This document shows, piece after piece, positions 15,835 to 23,778 of a stretch of DNA of 64,000 bases (position 1 is the stretch's first letter; each line of letters starts with the position of its first letter). The notes beneath the pieces were generated by a model. That model did no database searches. It saw nothing but the letters and a program-made list of their open reading frames with translations, and was not told the DNA's origin. A program made the translations under genes and the position numbers. The DNA comes from Streptomyces sp. man185 (GTDB lineage: Bacteria > Actinomycetota > Actinomycetes > Streptomycetales > Streptomycetaceae). The DNA lies in the NCBI GenBank assembly GCA_002551355.1, contig NTHE01000028.1, positions 1 to 64,000 on the forward strand. The letters are read 5' to 3'.

Positions 15835-17460
15835 CTATGCCGGGTGCCGATCCTCGTGCAGATGCAGCGCGAGGAGTGCGATGTCGTCCTCTTTGTCCTC
15901 GCCGAACGCACACAGGAGGTGGTCGCAAAGGGATTCGAGCTCCTGCGGGCCGGTCGCCGCGGCGTCGAGGAACGCGGCCAGACTGTGGTCGAGGTTCTGG
16001 TTGCGGACCTCGACCAGCCCGTCGGTGATCATCAGGAGCCGGGAGCCCGGCGCGGTGGTACGGACGTGGGCGGGAGGTTGGGGAAGCCGCAGGCCCAGCA
16101 GTGGACCGTGCTCGGACAGGTAGACCGTGCTGCCGTCGGGGGCGAGGAGCAGCGGAGGTATGTGACCGGCGTTGGCGATGCGGATCCGGCTGCCTTCCGG
16201 CTCGACCAGAACCAGGCAGAGCGTCACGGTGAGGCCGGGCCGGGTATGGGAGAGGAGGGCGTCGAGTCGCTCCAGCACGTGGTGGGGCGGGTGGCCCTCC
16301 AGCGCGTAGGCGCGCAGGGCGTGCCGGATCTCGCCCATGACCGTCGCCGCGACGAGCGAGTGTCCGGCCACGTCACCGATGGCCAGCAGCAGCCCGGCCG
16401 GGGTTTGGAGAGCCTCGTAGAAGTCGCCGCCGATCTCGGCGTGGTCGGAGGCCGGGCGGTAGCGCACGGCGAGGCTCGTACCGGGAGTGTCCGGGAGCCG
16501 GTCCGGCAGGAAGGTGCGTTGGAGGGCCAGCGCCAGGGCGTGCTCCTCGTTGAAGGTGCGGAGGGCCTCCAGCGCCAGGGCGCTGGCGTTCACCAGTTGC
16601 TGCAGCAGTTCGCGCTCGTCGGTGGTGCGGGCCGCGCCCGCCGGGACGGCGACGCATACGGGGGGCCGGTTGCGTTTGGTGCGGGCCACGACCAGGAACA
16701 CGTCTCCCTCGATCGGGTCGAGAGGCAGCAGCGCTTTCCACCGGGCCCCGGGAATCGTCACGACCTCGATGCCCGTGCCGCCGCCCAGGGCCGGGGAGGC
16801 CATCCCGTCGAGCAGCTCGGCCCGCGCGGGCAGGGAGACCGGTGCGGCGTCCGGGCCCGTCGCATGGCTGTGCACGGTCAGGCCCTGTGGGCTGAGGAAG
16901 ACCGAGGTCGCCGGGCCGGACATGAGGGAGGCCGCACCACGTGTCACCGCCGCGCAGAAGGCGGGGAAGCCGACGGCCCGGTACACGTCCAGCGTGGCCC
17001 GGTTCAGCGCGGCCAGCCGCAGGGTCAGCTGCTCCGCGCGTCGCCGGGCCCGAGCGTAGCGGAGGGCGGCCGTCACGGTGGCCAGGAACTCGTTCGGATC
17101 GATCGGCTGATCGAGATAGGCGTCCGCGCCCCGGCTGAGTCCCTCGGTGTGGTCCTCCGTGTTGACGGCGACGGCCGACACGTGGACGACCGGCAGAGAG
17201 GCGGTGCGCGGATCGGCCTTGATCCGCTCGCACACCTCGAAGCCGCTCATGTCCGGGAGCTGCACGTCGATGACGGCCACCTCGGGCAGCGCGTCGCCCG
17301 CCGCTGCCAGCAGGTGCAGGCCTGCCGTCCCGTCGGCCGCGCCGAGCACCGTGTGCCCGGCGCGGGTGAGCCAGCTGGTGAGGATGTAGCGGTTGGTCTC
17401 GTCGTCGTCTATCACCAGGACGGTTCCTGGGGCGGCGTCGTGCCGCGCGGTCTCGGTCAC
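15835..17460 (-). CDS. Receiver-GAF-PP2C protein phosphatase (RsbU-like)
   Basis: A 541-residue cytoplasmic phosphatase expected to dephosphorylate an STAS anti-anti-sigma factor. Residues 1-130 are a receiver domain with DDD at 18-20 and phospho-acceptor Asp65; the usual signalling Lys is replaced by Gln in AYLDQPIDP. A GAF-like domain follows (about 150-310). The C-terminal SpoIIE-type PP2C domain shows GGDFYE, IGDVAGHS, NAGHIPP, ITDGLVE and EDDIALL metal-site motifs. GTG 17458-17460 overlaps the upstream kinase stop in a GTGA. It is the last gene of the overlapped series, so kinase and receiver are probably partners. Confidence 0.9.
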   Translation of the reverse strand: MTETARHDAAPGTVLVIDDDETNRYILTSWLTRAGHTVLGAADGTAGLHLLAAAGDALPEVAVIDVQLPDMSGFEVCERIKADPRTASLPVVHVSAVAVNTEDHTEGLSRGADAYLDQPIDPNEFLATVTAALRYARARRRAEQLTLRLAALNRATLDVYRAVGFPAFCAAVTRGAASLMSGPATSVFLSPQGLTVHSHATGPDAAPVSLPARAELLDGMASPALGGGTGIEVVTIPGARWKALLPLDPIEGDVFLVVARTKRNRPPVCVAVPAGAARTTDERELLQQLVNASALALEALRTFNEEHALALALQRTFLPDRLPDTPGTSLAVRYRPASDHAEIGGDFYEALQTPAGLLLAIGDVAGHSLVAATVMGEIRHALRAYALEGHPPHHVLERLDALLSHTRPGLTVTLCLVLVEPEGSRIRIANAGHIPPLLLAPDGSTVYLSEHGPLLGLRLPQPPAHVRTTAPGSRLLMITDGLVEVRNQNLDHSLAAFLDAAATGPQELESLCDHLLCAFGEDKEDDIALLALHLHEDRHPA

Positions 17461-18839
17461 GGGATGTTCTCCGGGGAGCGTACGGGCGTGGAAGGCGCGG
17501 GCGTGAAAGGCAGCTCGACCTCCACCCGGGTGCCCGCTCCGGGGGTGCTCGACAAGCGGAGTGCCCCACCGAGCAGCTCGGTGAGGGTGCGGGCGTACGG
17601 GAGACCGAGGCCGGTACCCCGGTGGAGCCGCTGGAGGGGGCCGCGTACCTGGTAGAACTCCTCGAACACGCGGGACAGCTCGGCCTCCGGGATGCCCACC
17701 CCGGTGTCCGTGACCGTGAAGAACATCCGCGGCGGTTCCACCCGGACGTCCAGTCTCACCTCGCCCTTCTCGGTGAACTTCAGGGCGTTGGACAGCAGGT
17801 TGCGCAGGATGCGCGTGAGCAGGGCCTCATCGGTCACCGCTACGGGCAGCGCCGAGGACGGCGGCATCAGCAGCGCCACGTCGGACGGCCCCGTGTTCCG
17901 CATCACCGCGCCCAGCTGCGCCATCAGCGCCCGCAGATCGGTCGGCGCCGCATTGACCTCCAGCTGGCCCGCCTCGGCCTTGGCCACGTCCAGCAGATCG
18001 CCCACGAGCGCGAGCAGGGACTGTCCCGAGGCGTCGATCAGGGAGAGCTGCCGGCGCTGCTCGTCGGTGAGCGGGGAGGACCCCGGGGCCAGCAGCAGCC
18101 GGGTCAGCGCCACCACCGCGTTCACGGGCGTGCGGAGCTCATGGCTGATGTTGCGCCAGAACCTCGTCTTGGCCTCGCTGGTCTCGCGCAGCCGGGCGGA
18201 CTTCTCCTCCAGCTCGGCGTGGAGGGCCACGACACCGCTGTTCGTCTCCTCCAATTCCTGCGACAGCTCGGTGTAGAGGGCGAGTACCCCCCGGTTGGTC
18301 TCCTCCAGTTCCTCGTTGAGCCGCCGCAGCTCCTCACGCTGGGCCCGGGCCTCCTCCAGAGCGGTGATCAGGTCGCGGGTCTGTGCCCGCAGGTCGTCGG
18401 CGAGGGACGGTGTCGCGTGGCGCCGGAGAGCCGCGACGACGGCGCTCCGGGTATCCGGGCCGTCCGTCCAGCTCGCCGGAAGGAGGTGCTCCGCGACGAT
18501 CCGCTGCCCCGTGGCGCCGGCCTCGTGCTGGACCCGGTGCAGCAGCCGGGAGGCCGGTTCCAGGTCGGGGCCCGCCTTCGTGCCGCCCGCCCACGCGAAG
18601 ACGACGGCGAACACCCGCTCCGAGTCCACCGGGATCGCGAAGGTCACGGTCAGCTCCTCGCAGCCGAGGCGGTCGCGGCCGAGCTCGCTCAGCGCGGTGG
18701 CGAAGCGCACCTGGTCCTGCCGCTCCATGCCGAGCGCCTCCGCCGCGCTCTGCCCGGTGCGCCGCAGGGCGAACACGTCCTGCGGAGTGCTGAGGCTGTA
18801 CGACCCGAGGACGCCCGGGTCCGGTGCTCCGTCCGTCAC
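17457..18839 (-). CDS. Soluble sensor histidine kinase with coiled-coil linker
   Basis: A 460-residue kinase without TM segments. Residues 1-140 are an uncharacterised input domain resembling ATP-fold regulators. Residues 150-222 form a coiled coil containing an 18-residue duplication (176-193 and 194-211, each E/Q-ELEETN). HisKA follows with His233 in FWRNISHELRTP, then an HATPase with RNLLSNALKF, TDTGVGIP and GTGLGLPYA. GTG 18837-18839 overlaps the previous stop. It probably phosphorylates the receiver domain of the downstream PP2C protein, linking a two-component input to the partner-switching output. Confidence 0.9.
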   Translation of the reverse strand: MTDGAPDPGVLGSYSLSTPQDVFALRRTGQSAAEALGMERQDQVRFATALSELGRDRLGCEELTVTFAIPVDSERVFAVVFAWAGGTKAGPDLEPASRLLHRVQHEAGATGQRIVAEHLLPASWTDGPDTRSAVVAALRRHATPSLADDLRAQTRDLITALEEARAQREELRRLNEELEETNRGVLALYTELSQELEETNSGVVALHAELEEKSARLRETSEAKTRFWRNISHELRTPVNAVVALTRLLLAPGSSPLTDEQRRQLSLIDASGQSLLALVGDLLDVAKAEAGQLEVNAAPTDLRALMAQLGAVMRNTGPSDVALLMPPSSALPVAVTDEALLTRILRNLLSNALKFTEKGEVRLDVRVEPPRMFFTVTDTGVGIPEAELSRVFEEFYQVRGPLQRLHRGTGLGLPYARTLTELLGGALRLSSTPGAGTRVEVELPFTPAPSTPVRSPENIP

Positions 18840-19933
18840 CAGGCACCCTTGACTACCACGATCCCGGCGTCGTCGTGGCGGACACCGGCTTCGCGCAGCA
18901 GTTGCCCCGCCATCACGGCCGGGGTGTGCCGGAGCAGTCCGGGCAGCTCGTCGGCCCTCCAACGGTCGGTCAGCCCGTCGGAGTGCATGACCAGGGCCCC
19001 GCCCGCCGGCAGCGGCAGTTCGAACGTCCGCAGGCTGCGCATCTGCTGCCCGACGATGCCCGGGGCCGAGAGCAGGCCCTTGCGGGAGTCCGGGCCCAGC
19101 AGAACCCCGCTCACGTTGCCGATGCCGCAGTAGAGCACCCGTTGTCGGGCCGGCTCGATCCTGGCCACGGCGACCGCGCCGCCCCGCGTGCCCCGTAGCG
19201 CCGCGTGGATACGGCGCAGCAGGCCCTCCGGCTGCCGTTCCGTGCTCCGCCGAAACTCCGTCACCGCCGCCTCGGCGGCTCTAGCGGCGAGCGGCCCGTG
19301 GCCCAGCCCGTCGCAGAGCACGACCAGCACCGCGGGCTCCGACGGAGGGACGGAGCGGCCGGTGGCGGGACGCGGTCCCGTCGCGTCGCCCGTCACCCCG
19401 CCCTCGTCGACCCTTACGGCCCAGGCGTCACCGCAGCTGGTCTCCCCGCTGATGGGCCGCGTCAGTCCCGAGGAGACGGACGCCACCCCGCCGGTGGGCC
19501 TGCTCCCGGCCGGGCGGTCCCAGAACTGCGCGGCCATGACGGTGCCCCGGCCCGGCAGCGAGTGAATGTCGAACGCGTCGGCGAGCCGGACCACCGCTCC
19601 CAGTCCGATCCCGAGGGTGCCACCGGAGGAGGTTCCGTCCGCCAGTGCCGCCTCGACGTCGGCCATGCCGGGGCCGTTGTCCACGGTGAGGAACTCGACC
19701 CCCGCCCGGTCCGCGGTGCGCAGGATCCGCAGCAGCAGTGCGCCGTCGCGCGCGTGCCGCTGAAGGTTGGTCGCGGCCTCGGTGACCGCCAGGGCGACCT
19801 CGGAGGCCCGGTAGCCGTCGAGCCCGATCCGCCGCGCGAGGGCGGCGGCGGCGCCCCGGGCCGCCGAGGGCATCTCGGCGGCGTCGCGGAACCATTCCAC
19901 GTCCTCGCAGTCGAGCACGGCCGGGCCGGTCAT
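18836..19933 (-). CDS. RsbT-like ATPase fused to RsbX-like PP2C phosphatase
   Basis: A 365-residue two-domain protein. Residues 1-140 are a GHKL ATPase/anti-sigma domain (N-box EAATNLQRHA with Asn56, DNGPGM, GIGLGAVVRLAD). Residues about 160-365 form a small PP2C/SpoIIE domain (ETSCGDAW, LCDGLGHG with Asp208, HSDGLTD, DDAGIVVV) like RsbX, which resets the stressosome by dephosphorylating RsbR and RsbS. ATG 19931-19933 overlaps the rsbT stop (ATGA); a GTG three codons earlier is an alternative. Such fusions are known in actinobacterial stressosome loci. Confidence 0.88.
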   Translation of the reverse strand: MTGPAVLDCEDVEWFRDAAEMPSAARGAAAALARRIGLDGYRASEVALAVTEAATNLQRHARDGALLLRILRTADRAGVEFLTVDNGPGMADVEAALADGTSSGGTLGIGLGAVVRLADAFDIHSLPGRGTVMAAQFWDRPAGSRPTGGVASVSSGLTRPISGETSCGDAWAVRVDEGGVTGDATGPRPATGRSVPPSEPAVLVVLCDGLGHGPLAARAAEAAVTEFRRSTERQPEGLLRRIHAALRGTRGGAVAVARIEPARQRVLYCGIGNVSGVLLGPDSRKGLLSAPGIVGQQMRSLRTFELPLPAGGALVMHSDGLTDRWRADELPGLLRHTPAVMAGQLLREAGVRHDDAGIVVVKGAW

Positions 19934-20349
19934 CGCGCCCACTTGACGATGGTGACGGTGGTGCCACGGTCCACCTCGGTGTCCAGGAAGAACTCGTCGA
20001 CCAGCCGTCGGGCCCCGCTCAGGCCGAGGCCCAGCCCGCCACCGGAGGTCCAGCCGTCCGTCAGGGCCAGTTCGGTGTCGGGGATGCCGGGGCCGGAGTC
20101 CTCGAAGACCGCCGCGACGCCGCGCCGGCCGTGCCGCTCCACCAGTCCGGCCCGCATCGCTCCGCCCCCGCCGTAGACCAGGGTGTTGCGGGCGAGCTCA
20201 CTGGCGGCCGTGATGAACTTCGTCTGGTCGACCAGGGACAGCTTGCACTGCTGCGCGAACGCGCGGACGTGCTGGCGGGAGCGTACGACGTCGTCGTTCC
20301 CGGTGATCGGCTGTGTTTGCGGGGCTTCGGCAGCCCACGGGACGGTCAT
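19930..20349 (-). CDS. rsbT: Serine/threonine kinase RsbT (stressosome switch kinase)
   Basis: A 139-residue GHKL kinase. The ATP-binding motifs are ELARNTLVYGGGG (Asn55), EDSGPGIP and SGGGLGLGLSGARRLVDEF. In Bacillus, RsbT is held by the RsbR/RsbS stressosome, phosphorylates both on stress, and is released to activate RsbU. Its start overlaps the rsbS stop in an ATGA. Here the likely client phosphatases are the downstream genes of the same operon, although the RsbU N-terminal domain that binds RsbT is not evident in them. Confidence 0.9.
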   Translation of the reverse strand: MTVPWAAEAPQTQPITGNDDVVRSRQHVRAFAQQCKLSLVDQTKFITAASELARNTLVYGGGGAMRAGLVERHGRRGVAAVFEDSGPGIPDTELALTDGWTSGGGLGLGLSGARRLVDEFFLDTEVDRGTTVTIVKWAR

Positions 20350-20720
20350 GGCAGTTCCGCGCCGGTCGCAGACCGGCGCAGCAGCGCGAGCCCCTTCTCC
20401 AGGTCGAGCGCCGTACGCACGCCGCCCAGGGAGAGGCCCAGTTCGACCAGGGTGATGGCCACGGCCGGACGCATGCCCACGACCACGGTCTCGGCGTCCA
20501 ACAGCCGGGATATGGAGGCGATCGTGGCCAGCATGCGGCCGACGAAGGAGTCGACGATCTCGACCGCAGTGATGTCGATGACGACCCCGCGGGCCGCCCT
20601 GGCGACGATCTGCTCGGCCAGGTCCTCCTGGAGGTCCAGAACCGTCTGGTCCTCCAGGTCCACCTGGATGGAGACCAGCAGGATGTCCCCGATCCGCAGG
20701 ACCGGAACGCGTTCGCTCAT
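20346..20720 (-). CDS. rsbS: Stressosome scaffold protein RsbS (STAS domain)
   Basis: A 124-residue stand-alone STAS protein. It has the RsbS opening VPVLRIGDILLVSIQVDL and the phosphorylation site Ser58 in EIVDSFVGRML, equivalent to Ser59 of B. subtilis RsbS. Together with RsbR it should form the large stressosome particle that sequesters RsbT. ATG 20718-20720 overlaps the rsbR stop (ATGA), and its own end overlaps rsbT, giving strict stoichiometric coupling. Confidence 0.92.
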   Translation of the reverse strand: MSERVPVLRIGDILLVSIQVDLEDQTVLDLQEDLAEQIVARAARGVVIDITAVEIVDSFVGRMLATIASISRLLDAETVVVGMRPAVAITLVELGLSLGGVRTALDLEKGLALLRRSATGAELP

Positions 20721-21568
20721 CGCCGCGCGTCCTGGTGCGTGACGAGGTCGACGCCGGACTTGCGAAGCGCGTGCTGGAGCGCGTCGGCGAGGGTCGCCTT
20801 GGTGACGATGTCGCCGAACTCGATGCCGAGGGCCACGATGGTCTGCGCGATCTGCGGGCGGATCCCGGAGACCGTGCACTCCGCGCCCATCAGCCGGGCC
20901 GCCACCACCGTCTTGAGCAGGTGCTGGGCGACCTGCGTGTCGACCGCGGGGACTCCGGTGATGTCGATGATGGCCTGCTCGGAGCCGGTGTCGACCAGGG
21001 CCTGGAGCAGCTTCTCCATCACGACCTGGGTGCGCGCCGAGTCCAGTGTGCCCACGAGAGGCACGGCGATCACCCCGTCCCACAGCTTGACCACGGGGGT
21101 CGACAGCTCCATGAGCTGGGCCGCCTGCGAGCTGATGATCTCCTCGCGGGTGCGGGTGTACACCTCGACCGTGTAGAGGGCCAGATCGTCCAGGGAGCGC
21201 CCCAGCCGCAGGTACGCGGTGGTCTCCTCGGCGGAGTCGTTGCGCAGCGCGGGCTCCAGGGCCTGCTTGAGCGCCAGTACGCTGATCGCCGTCTCGCTGG
21301 GGGTGAACCCCTGCCGGGCCCGGTTGCGCGACAGTTCGGTCAGCAGCGCCCGCACCTCGGAGAAGCTCTCCCCGCGGGTCTCCTCGCCACCCGACCGCAG
21401 GGTCTCCACGAGAGCCTCGTAGAGCTCCCTGAGCTCCCGGTCGACCTCGGCCCTGCTGATGCGGCCCTGGAGCGAGCCGGTCACCCCGTCGATCCATTCG
21501 GAGGTGATCTTCTCGCGGTCGGTGGAGAGCAGTTCCACCGGACCTCTCGGACTTCCCTGCTGTGCCAC
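20717..21568 (-). CDS. rsbR: Stressosome sensor protein RsbR (STAS domain)
   Basis: A 283-residue protein. Residues 10-150 form a helical, non-heme-globin-like sensory domain with no identified ligand; residues about 165-275 form the STAS domain. Both RsbR phosphorylation sites are conserved by alignment from memory: Thr211 (GVPAVDTQVA) and Thr243 (IRPQIAQTIV). GTG 21566-21568 is preceded by AAAGGGG. It is the first gene of the overlapped operon. A perfect 30-bp palindrome lies 18-47 nt upstream of the start. The signal sensed is unknown. Confidence 0.92.
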   Translation of the reverse strand: MAQQGSPRGPVELLSTDREKITSEWIDGVTGSLQGRISRAEVDRELRELYEALVETLRSGGEETRGESFSEVRALLTELSRNRARQGFTPSETAISVLALKQALEPALRNDSAEETTAYLRLGRSLDDLALYTVEVYTRTREEIISSQAAQLMELSTPVVKLWDGVIAVPLVGTLDSARTQVVMEKLLQALVDTGSEQAIIDITGVPAVDTQVAQHLLKTVVAARLMGAECTVSGIRPQIAQTIVALGIEFGDIVTKATLADALQHALRKSGVDLVTHQDARR

Positions 21569-21585
21569 GTCCGGCCCCTTTAATT

Positions 21586-21615
21586 CTGAAGAGTTTCCTT
21601 GGGGAAACTCTTCAG
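21586..21615. promoter_or_regulatory. 13-bp-arm palindrome in the leader of the stressosome operon
   Basis: CTGAAGAGTTTCC (21586-21598) and GGAAACTCTTCAG (21603-21615) are perfect inverted arms around TTGG. It is strikingly AT-rich for this genome and lies between the marR stop and the rsbR start on the same strand. It could be an operator, for example for the adjacent MarR protein, or an RNA hairpin ending marR transcription. The lack of a U-tract and the AT-rich stem favour a protein site. Confidence 0.6.
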
Positions 21616-21723
21616 GAAGCGTACGGCAAGGCCTGCGGAGCGCCGCGTGGGCGGGGGCCTTCTCCGGCCCGGCGGGGTCGCCGACGGACCGGGGAGACCG
21701 GGCGGGTGGGGCGGAAGGAAGGC

Positions 21724-22239
21724 TCAGTCGGGCTGCGGCGGCTGGTGCGCGGCCTGCCGGGCCGCCAGCGAACCGTTGAAACGGGTGAGCAGGGCGCAGA
21801 ACGTGTCCCGTTCCTCCTGCGTCCAGCCGTCCGTCACCTGCGACATCAGCTCGCGCCGCGAGGCGCGTACCTCCTCCAGGCGGGCCTGACCGCGCGGCGA
21901 CAGCTGGAGCACCACGGCCCGGCCGTCCTCCGGGTGCGAGGTGCGCTTGACCAGACCGGTGTCGACGAGTGGCGCGACCTGGCGCGTCACCGTCGAGGAG
22001 TCGATACCCATCCCGGCCGCCAGTGCCTTGACGCCCATCGGACCTTCCCGGTCAAGACGGTTCAGCAGCAGGTACGCCGCCCGGTCCATCGAGTTGCGGA
22101 CCTGGCCGACACCGCCGAGGCGGGTCTGCTCGGCACGGCGGGCGAAGACCGCCACCTGGTGCTGGAGCGAGTCCAGCAGGCGGTCGGGGCCCGGGTGTTC
22201 GGGGGCGGCGCCCCCGGAAGGAGACGCAGCAGTCGTCAT
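21724..22239 (-). CDS. MarR-family transcriptional regulator
   Basis: A 171-residue winged-helix regulator. The DNA-binding part is MGVKALAAGMGIDSSTVTRQVAPLVDTGLVKRTSHPEDGRAVVLQLSPRG. Flanking helices (LLDSLQHQVAVFARRAEQ and the C-terminal TRFNGSLAARQAAH) form the dimer interface. ATG 22239 follows TCAGGA; ATG 22254 is an in-frame alternative. It is divergent from threonine dehydratase and upstream of the stressosome operon on the same strand, with a palindrome in each neighbouring gap. Target and ligand are unknown. Confidence 0.85.
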   Translation of the reverse strand: MTTAASPSGGAAPEHPGPDRLLDSLQHQVAVFARRAEQTRLGGVGQVRNSMDRAAYLLLNRLDREGPMGVKALAAGMGIDSSTVTRQVAPLVDTGLVKRTSHPEDGRAVVLQLSPRGQARLEEVRASRRELMSQVTDGWTQEERDTFCALLTRFNGSLAARQAAHQPPQPD

Positions 22240-22339
22240 GTCCTGAGGGGGCATGGCCGGGGACTCTCTTCGTGCGGTGTCGGATGAGTGGGGGACAGAG
22301 TACGCGGCCCCGGGGCAACGTGTACCAGTGCCGCACAAA

Positions 22340-22359
22340 CCTGCGGACACCACCGCAGG
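22340..22359. promoter_or_regulatory. Inverted repeat upstream of the threonine dehydratase gene
   Basis: CCTGCGG (22340-22346) and CCGCAGG (22353-22359) with a 6-bp spacer, between the divergent marR and ilvA genes. It is a candidate binding site for the MarR protein or another regulator. Confidence 0.45.
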
Positions 22360-22411
22360 CCGCCATGAGACAAGTCTGCCGCGCACTCCGCGAGCTGCAA
22401 GACTTGCGGAC

Positions 22412-23641
22412 ATGAGCTTCCGCGCGACCGCCCACCATCCGGCCCTGATCCTCGACGACGTCCGGGGCGCGCAGAAAATGCTGGACGGGGTGGCCCGGGT
22501 GACCGCTCTGGAGGGCAGCCGCCACCTTTCCGACCTGGTCGGCGCCCCGGTCCACCTCAAGTGCGAGAACCTCCAGCGCACCGGCTCCTTCAAACTGCGC
22601 GGGGCCTACGTCCGGATCTCCGGCCTCACCCCGGTGGAGCGGGCGGCCGGGGTGGTCGCCGCCAGCGCCGGGAACCACGCCCAGGGCGTCGCGCTCGCCT
22701 CCTCCCTCCTCGGCGTGCGCTCCACGGTCTTCATGCCCGTCGGGGCGCCGCTGCCCAAGGTCGCCGCGACCCGGGAGTACGGGGCCGAGGTGCGGCTGCA
22801 CGGCCAGGTCGTCGACGAGACCCTCGCCGCCGCCCAGCGGTACGCGGAGGAGACCGGCGCGGTCTTCATCCACCCCTTCGACCACCCCGACATCATCGCG
22901 GGCCAGGGCACCGTCGGACTGGAGATCCTTGAGCAGTGCCCGGAGGTCCGCACGATCGTCCTCGGCATCGGCGGCGGCGGTTTCGCCGCGGGCGTCGCCG
23001 TCGCGGTGAAGGCCCTGCGCCCCGACGTCCGGATCGTCGGCGTCCAGGCCGAGGGCGCCGCCTGCTACCCGCCCTCGCTGGCCGCCGGGCACCCCGTCTC
23101 GCTCGAATCCCCGGCCACGATGGCCGACGGCATCAAGGTGGGCCGCCCCGGCGATGTACCGTTCGCCCTGGTCGAGGAGCTGGTCGACGAGGTCCGCACG
23201 GTCACCGAGGACGAGCTGTCCAGTGCGCTGCTGCTCTGCCTGGAGCGGGCCAAGCTGGTCGTCGAGCCGGCCGGGGCGAGCCCGGTGGCCGCGCTGCTCA
23301 GCGACCCGAAGGCGTTCCGGGGGCCGGTGGTGGCCGTGCTGTCGGGCGGCAACGTCGACCCGCTCCTGATGCAGCGCATCCTGCGGCACGGGATGTCCGC
23401 GGCCGGCCGCTACCTCAGCCTGCGGCTGCGGCTCACCGACCGGCCGGGGGCGCTGGCCGCCCTGCTGGCCACGCTGACCGTGGCCGACGCCAACGTCCTC
23501 GACATCAGCCATGTGCGCACCGACCCGCGCCTCGGACTGACCGAGGCGGAGGTCGACCTGCACCTGGAGACGAAGGGCCCGCAGCACTGCGCGGAGGTCG
23601 AGGAGGCGTTGCGCGCGGCGGGCTACCGGGTGATCGGCTGA
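22412..23641 (+). CDS. ilvA: Threonine ammonia-lyase (threonine dehydratase)
   Basis: A PLP enzyme that converts threonine to 2-oxobutanoate and ammonia for isoleucine synthesis or threonine breakdown. The 409-residue product has PLP Lys61 in RTGSFKLRGAY, the phosphate-binding GIGGGGFAAGV loop and a single C-terminal ACT domain (about residues 335-409). Those with one ACT domain and this length are usually the TdcB/IlvA-like short form. ATG 22412 gives MSFRATAHH. The leader lacks a strong Shine-Dalgarno. Confidence 0.93.
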   Translation: MSFRATAHHPALILDDVRGAQKMLDGVARVTALEGSRHLSDLVGAPVHLKCENLQRTGSFKLRGAYVRISGLTPVERAAGVVAASAGNHAQGVALASSLLGVRSTVFMPVGAPLPKVAATREYGAEVRLHGQVVDETLAAAQRYAEETGAVFIHPFDHPDIIAGQGTVGLEILEQCPEVRTIVLGIGGGGFAAGVAVAVKALRPDVRIVGVQAEGAACYPPSLAAGHPVSLESPATMADGIKVGRPGDVPFALVEELVDEVRTVTEDELSSALLLCLERAKLVVEPAGASPVAALLSDPKAFRGPVVAVLSGGNVDPLLMQRILRHGMSAAGRYLSLRLRLTDRPGALAALLATLTVADANVLDISHVRTDPRLGLTEAEVDLHLETKGPQHCAEVEEALRAAGYRVIG

Positions 23642-23778
23642 CCGTCCTCTTCGCGCCGACTGGCCGGATCTTGCCATTCAGCGCGCGGCGACGCCCCGAA
23701 AATCCTAGGATCGCCGAATAAGCGCCGAGTGAGCCGCGTACGGGCGCAGTCGTCCACAAGTGACGGGGGAGTCCCTCC

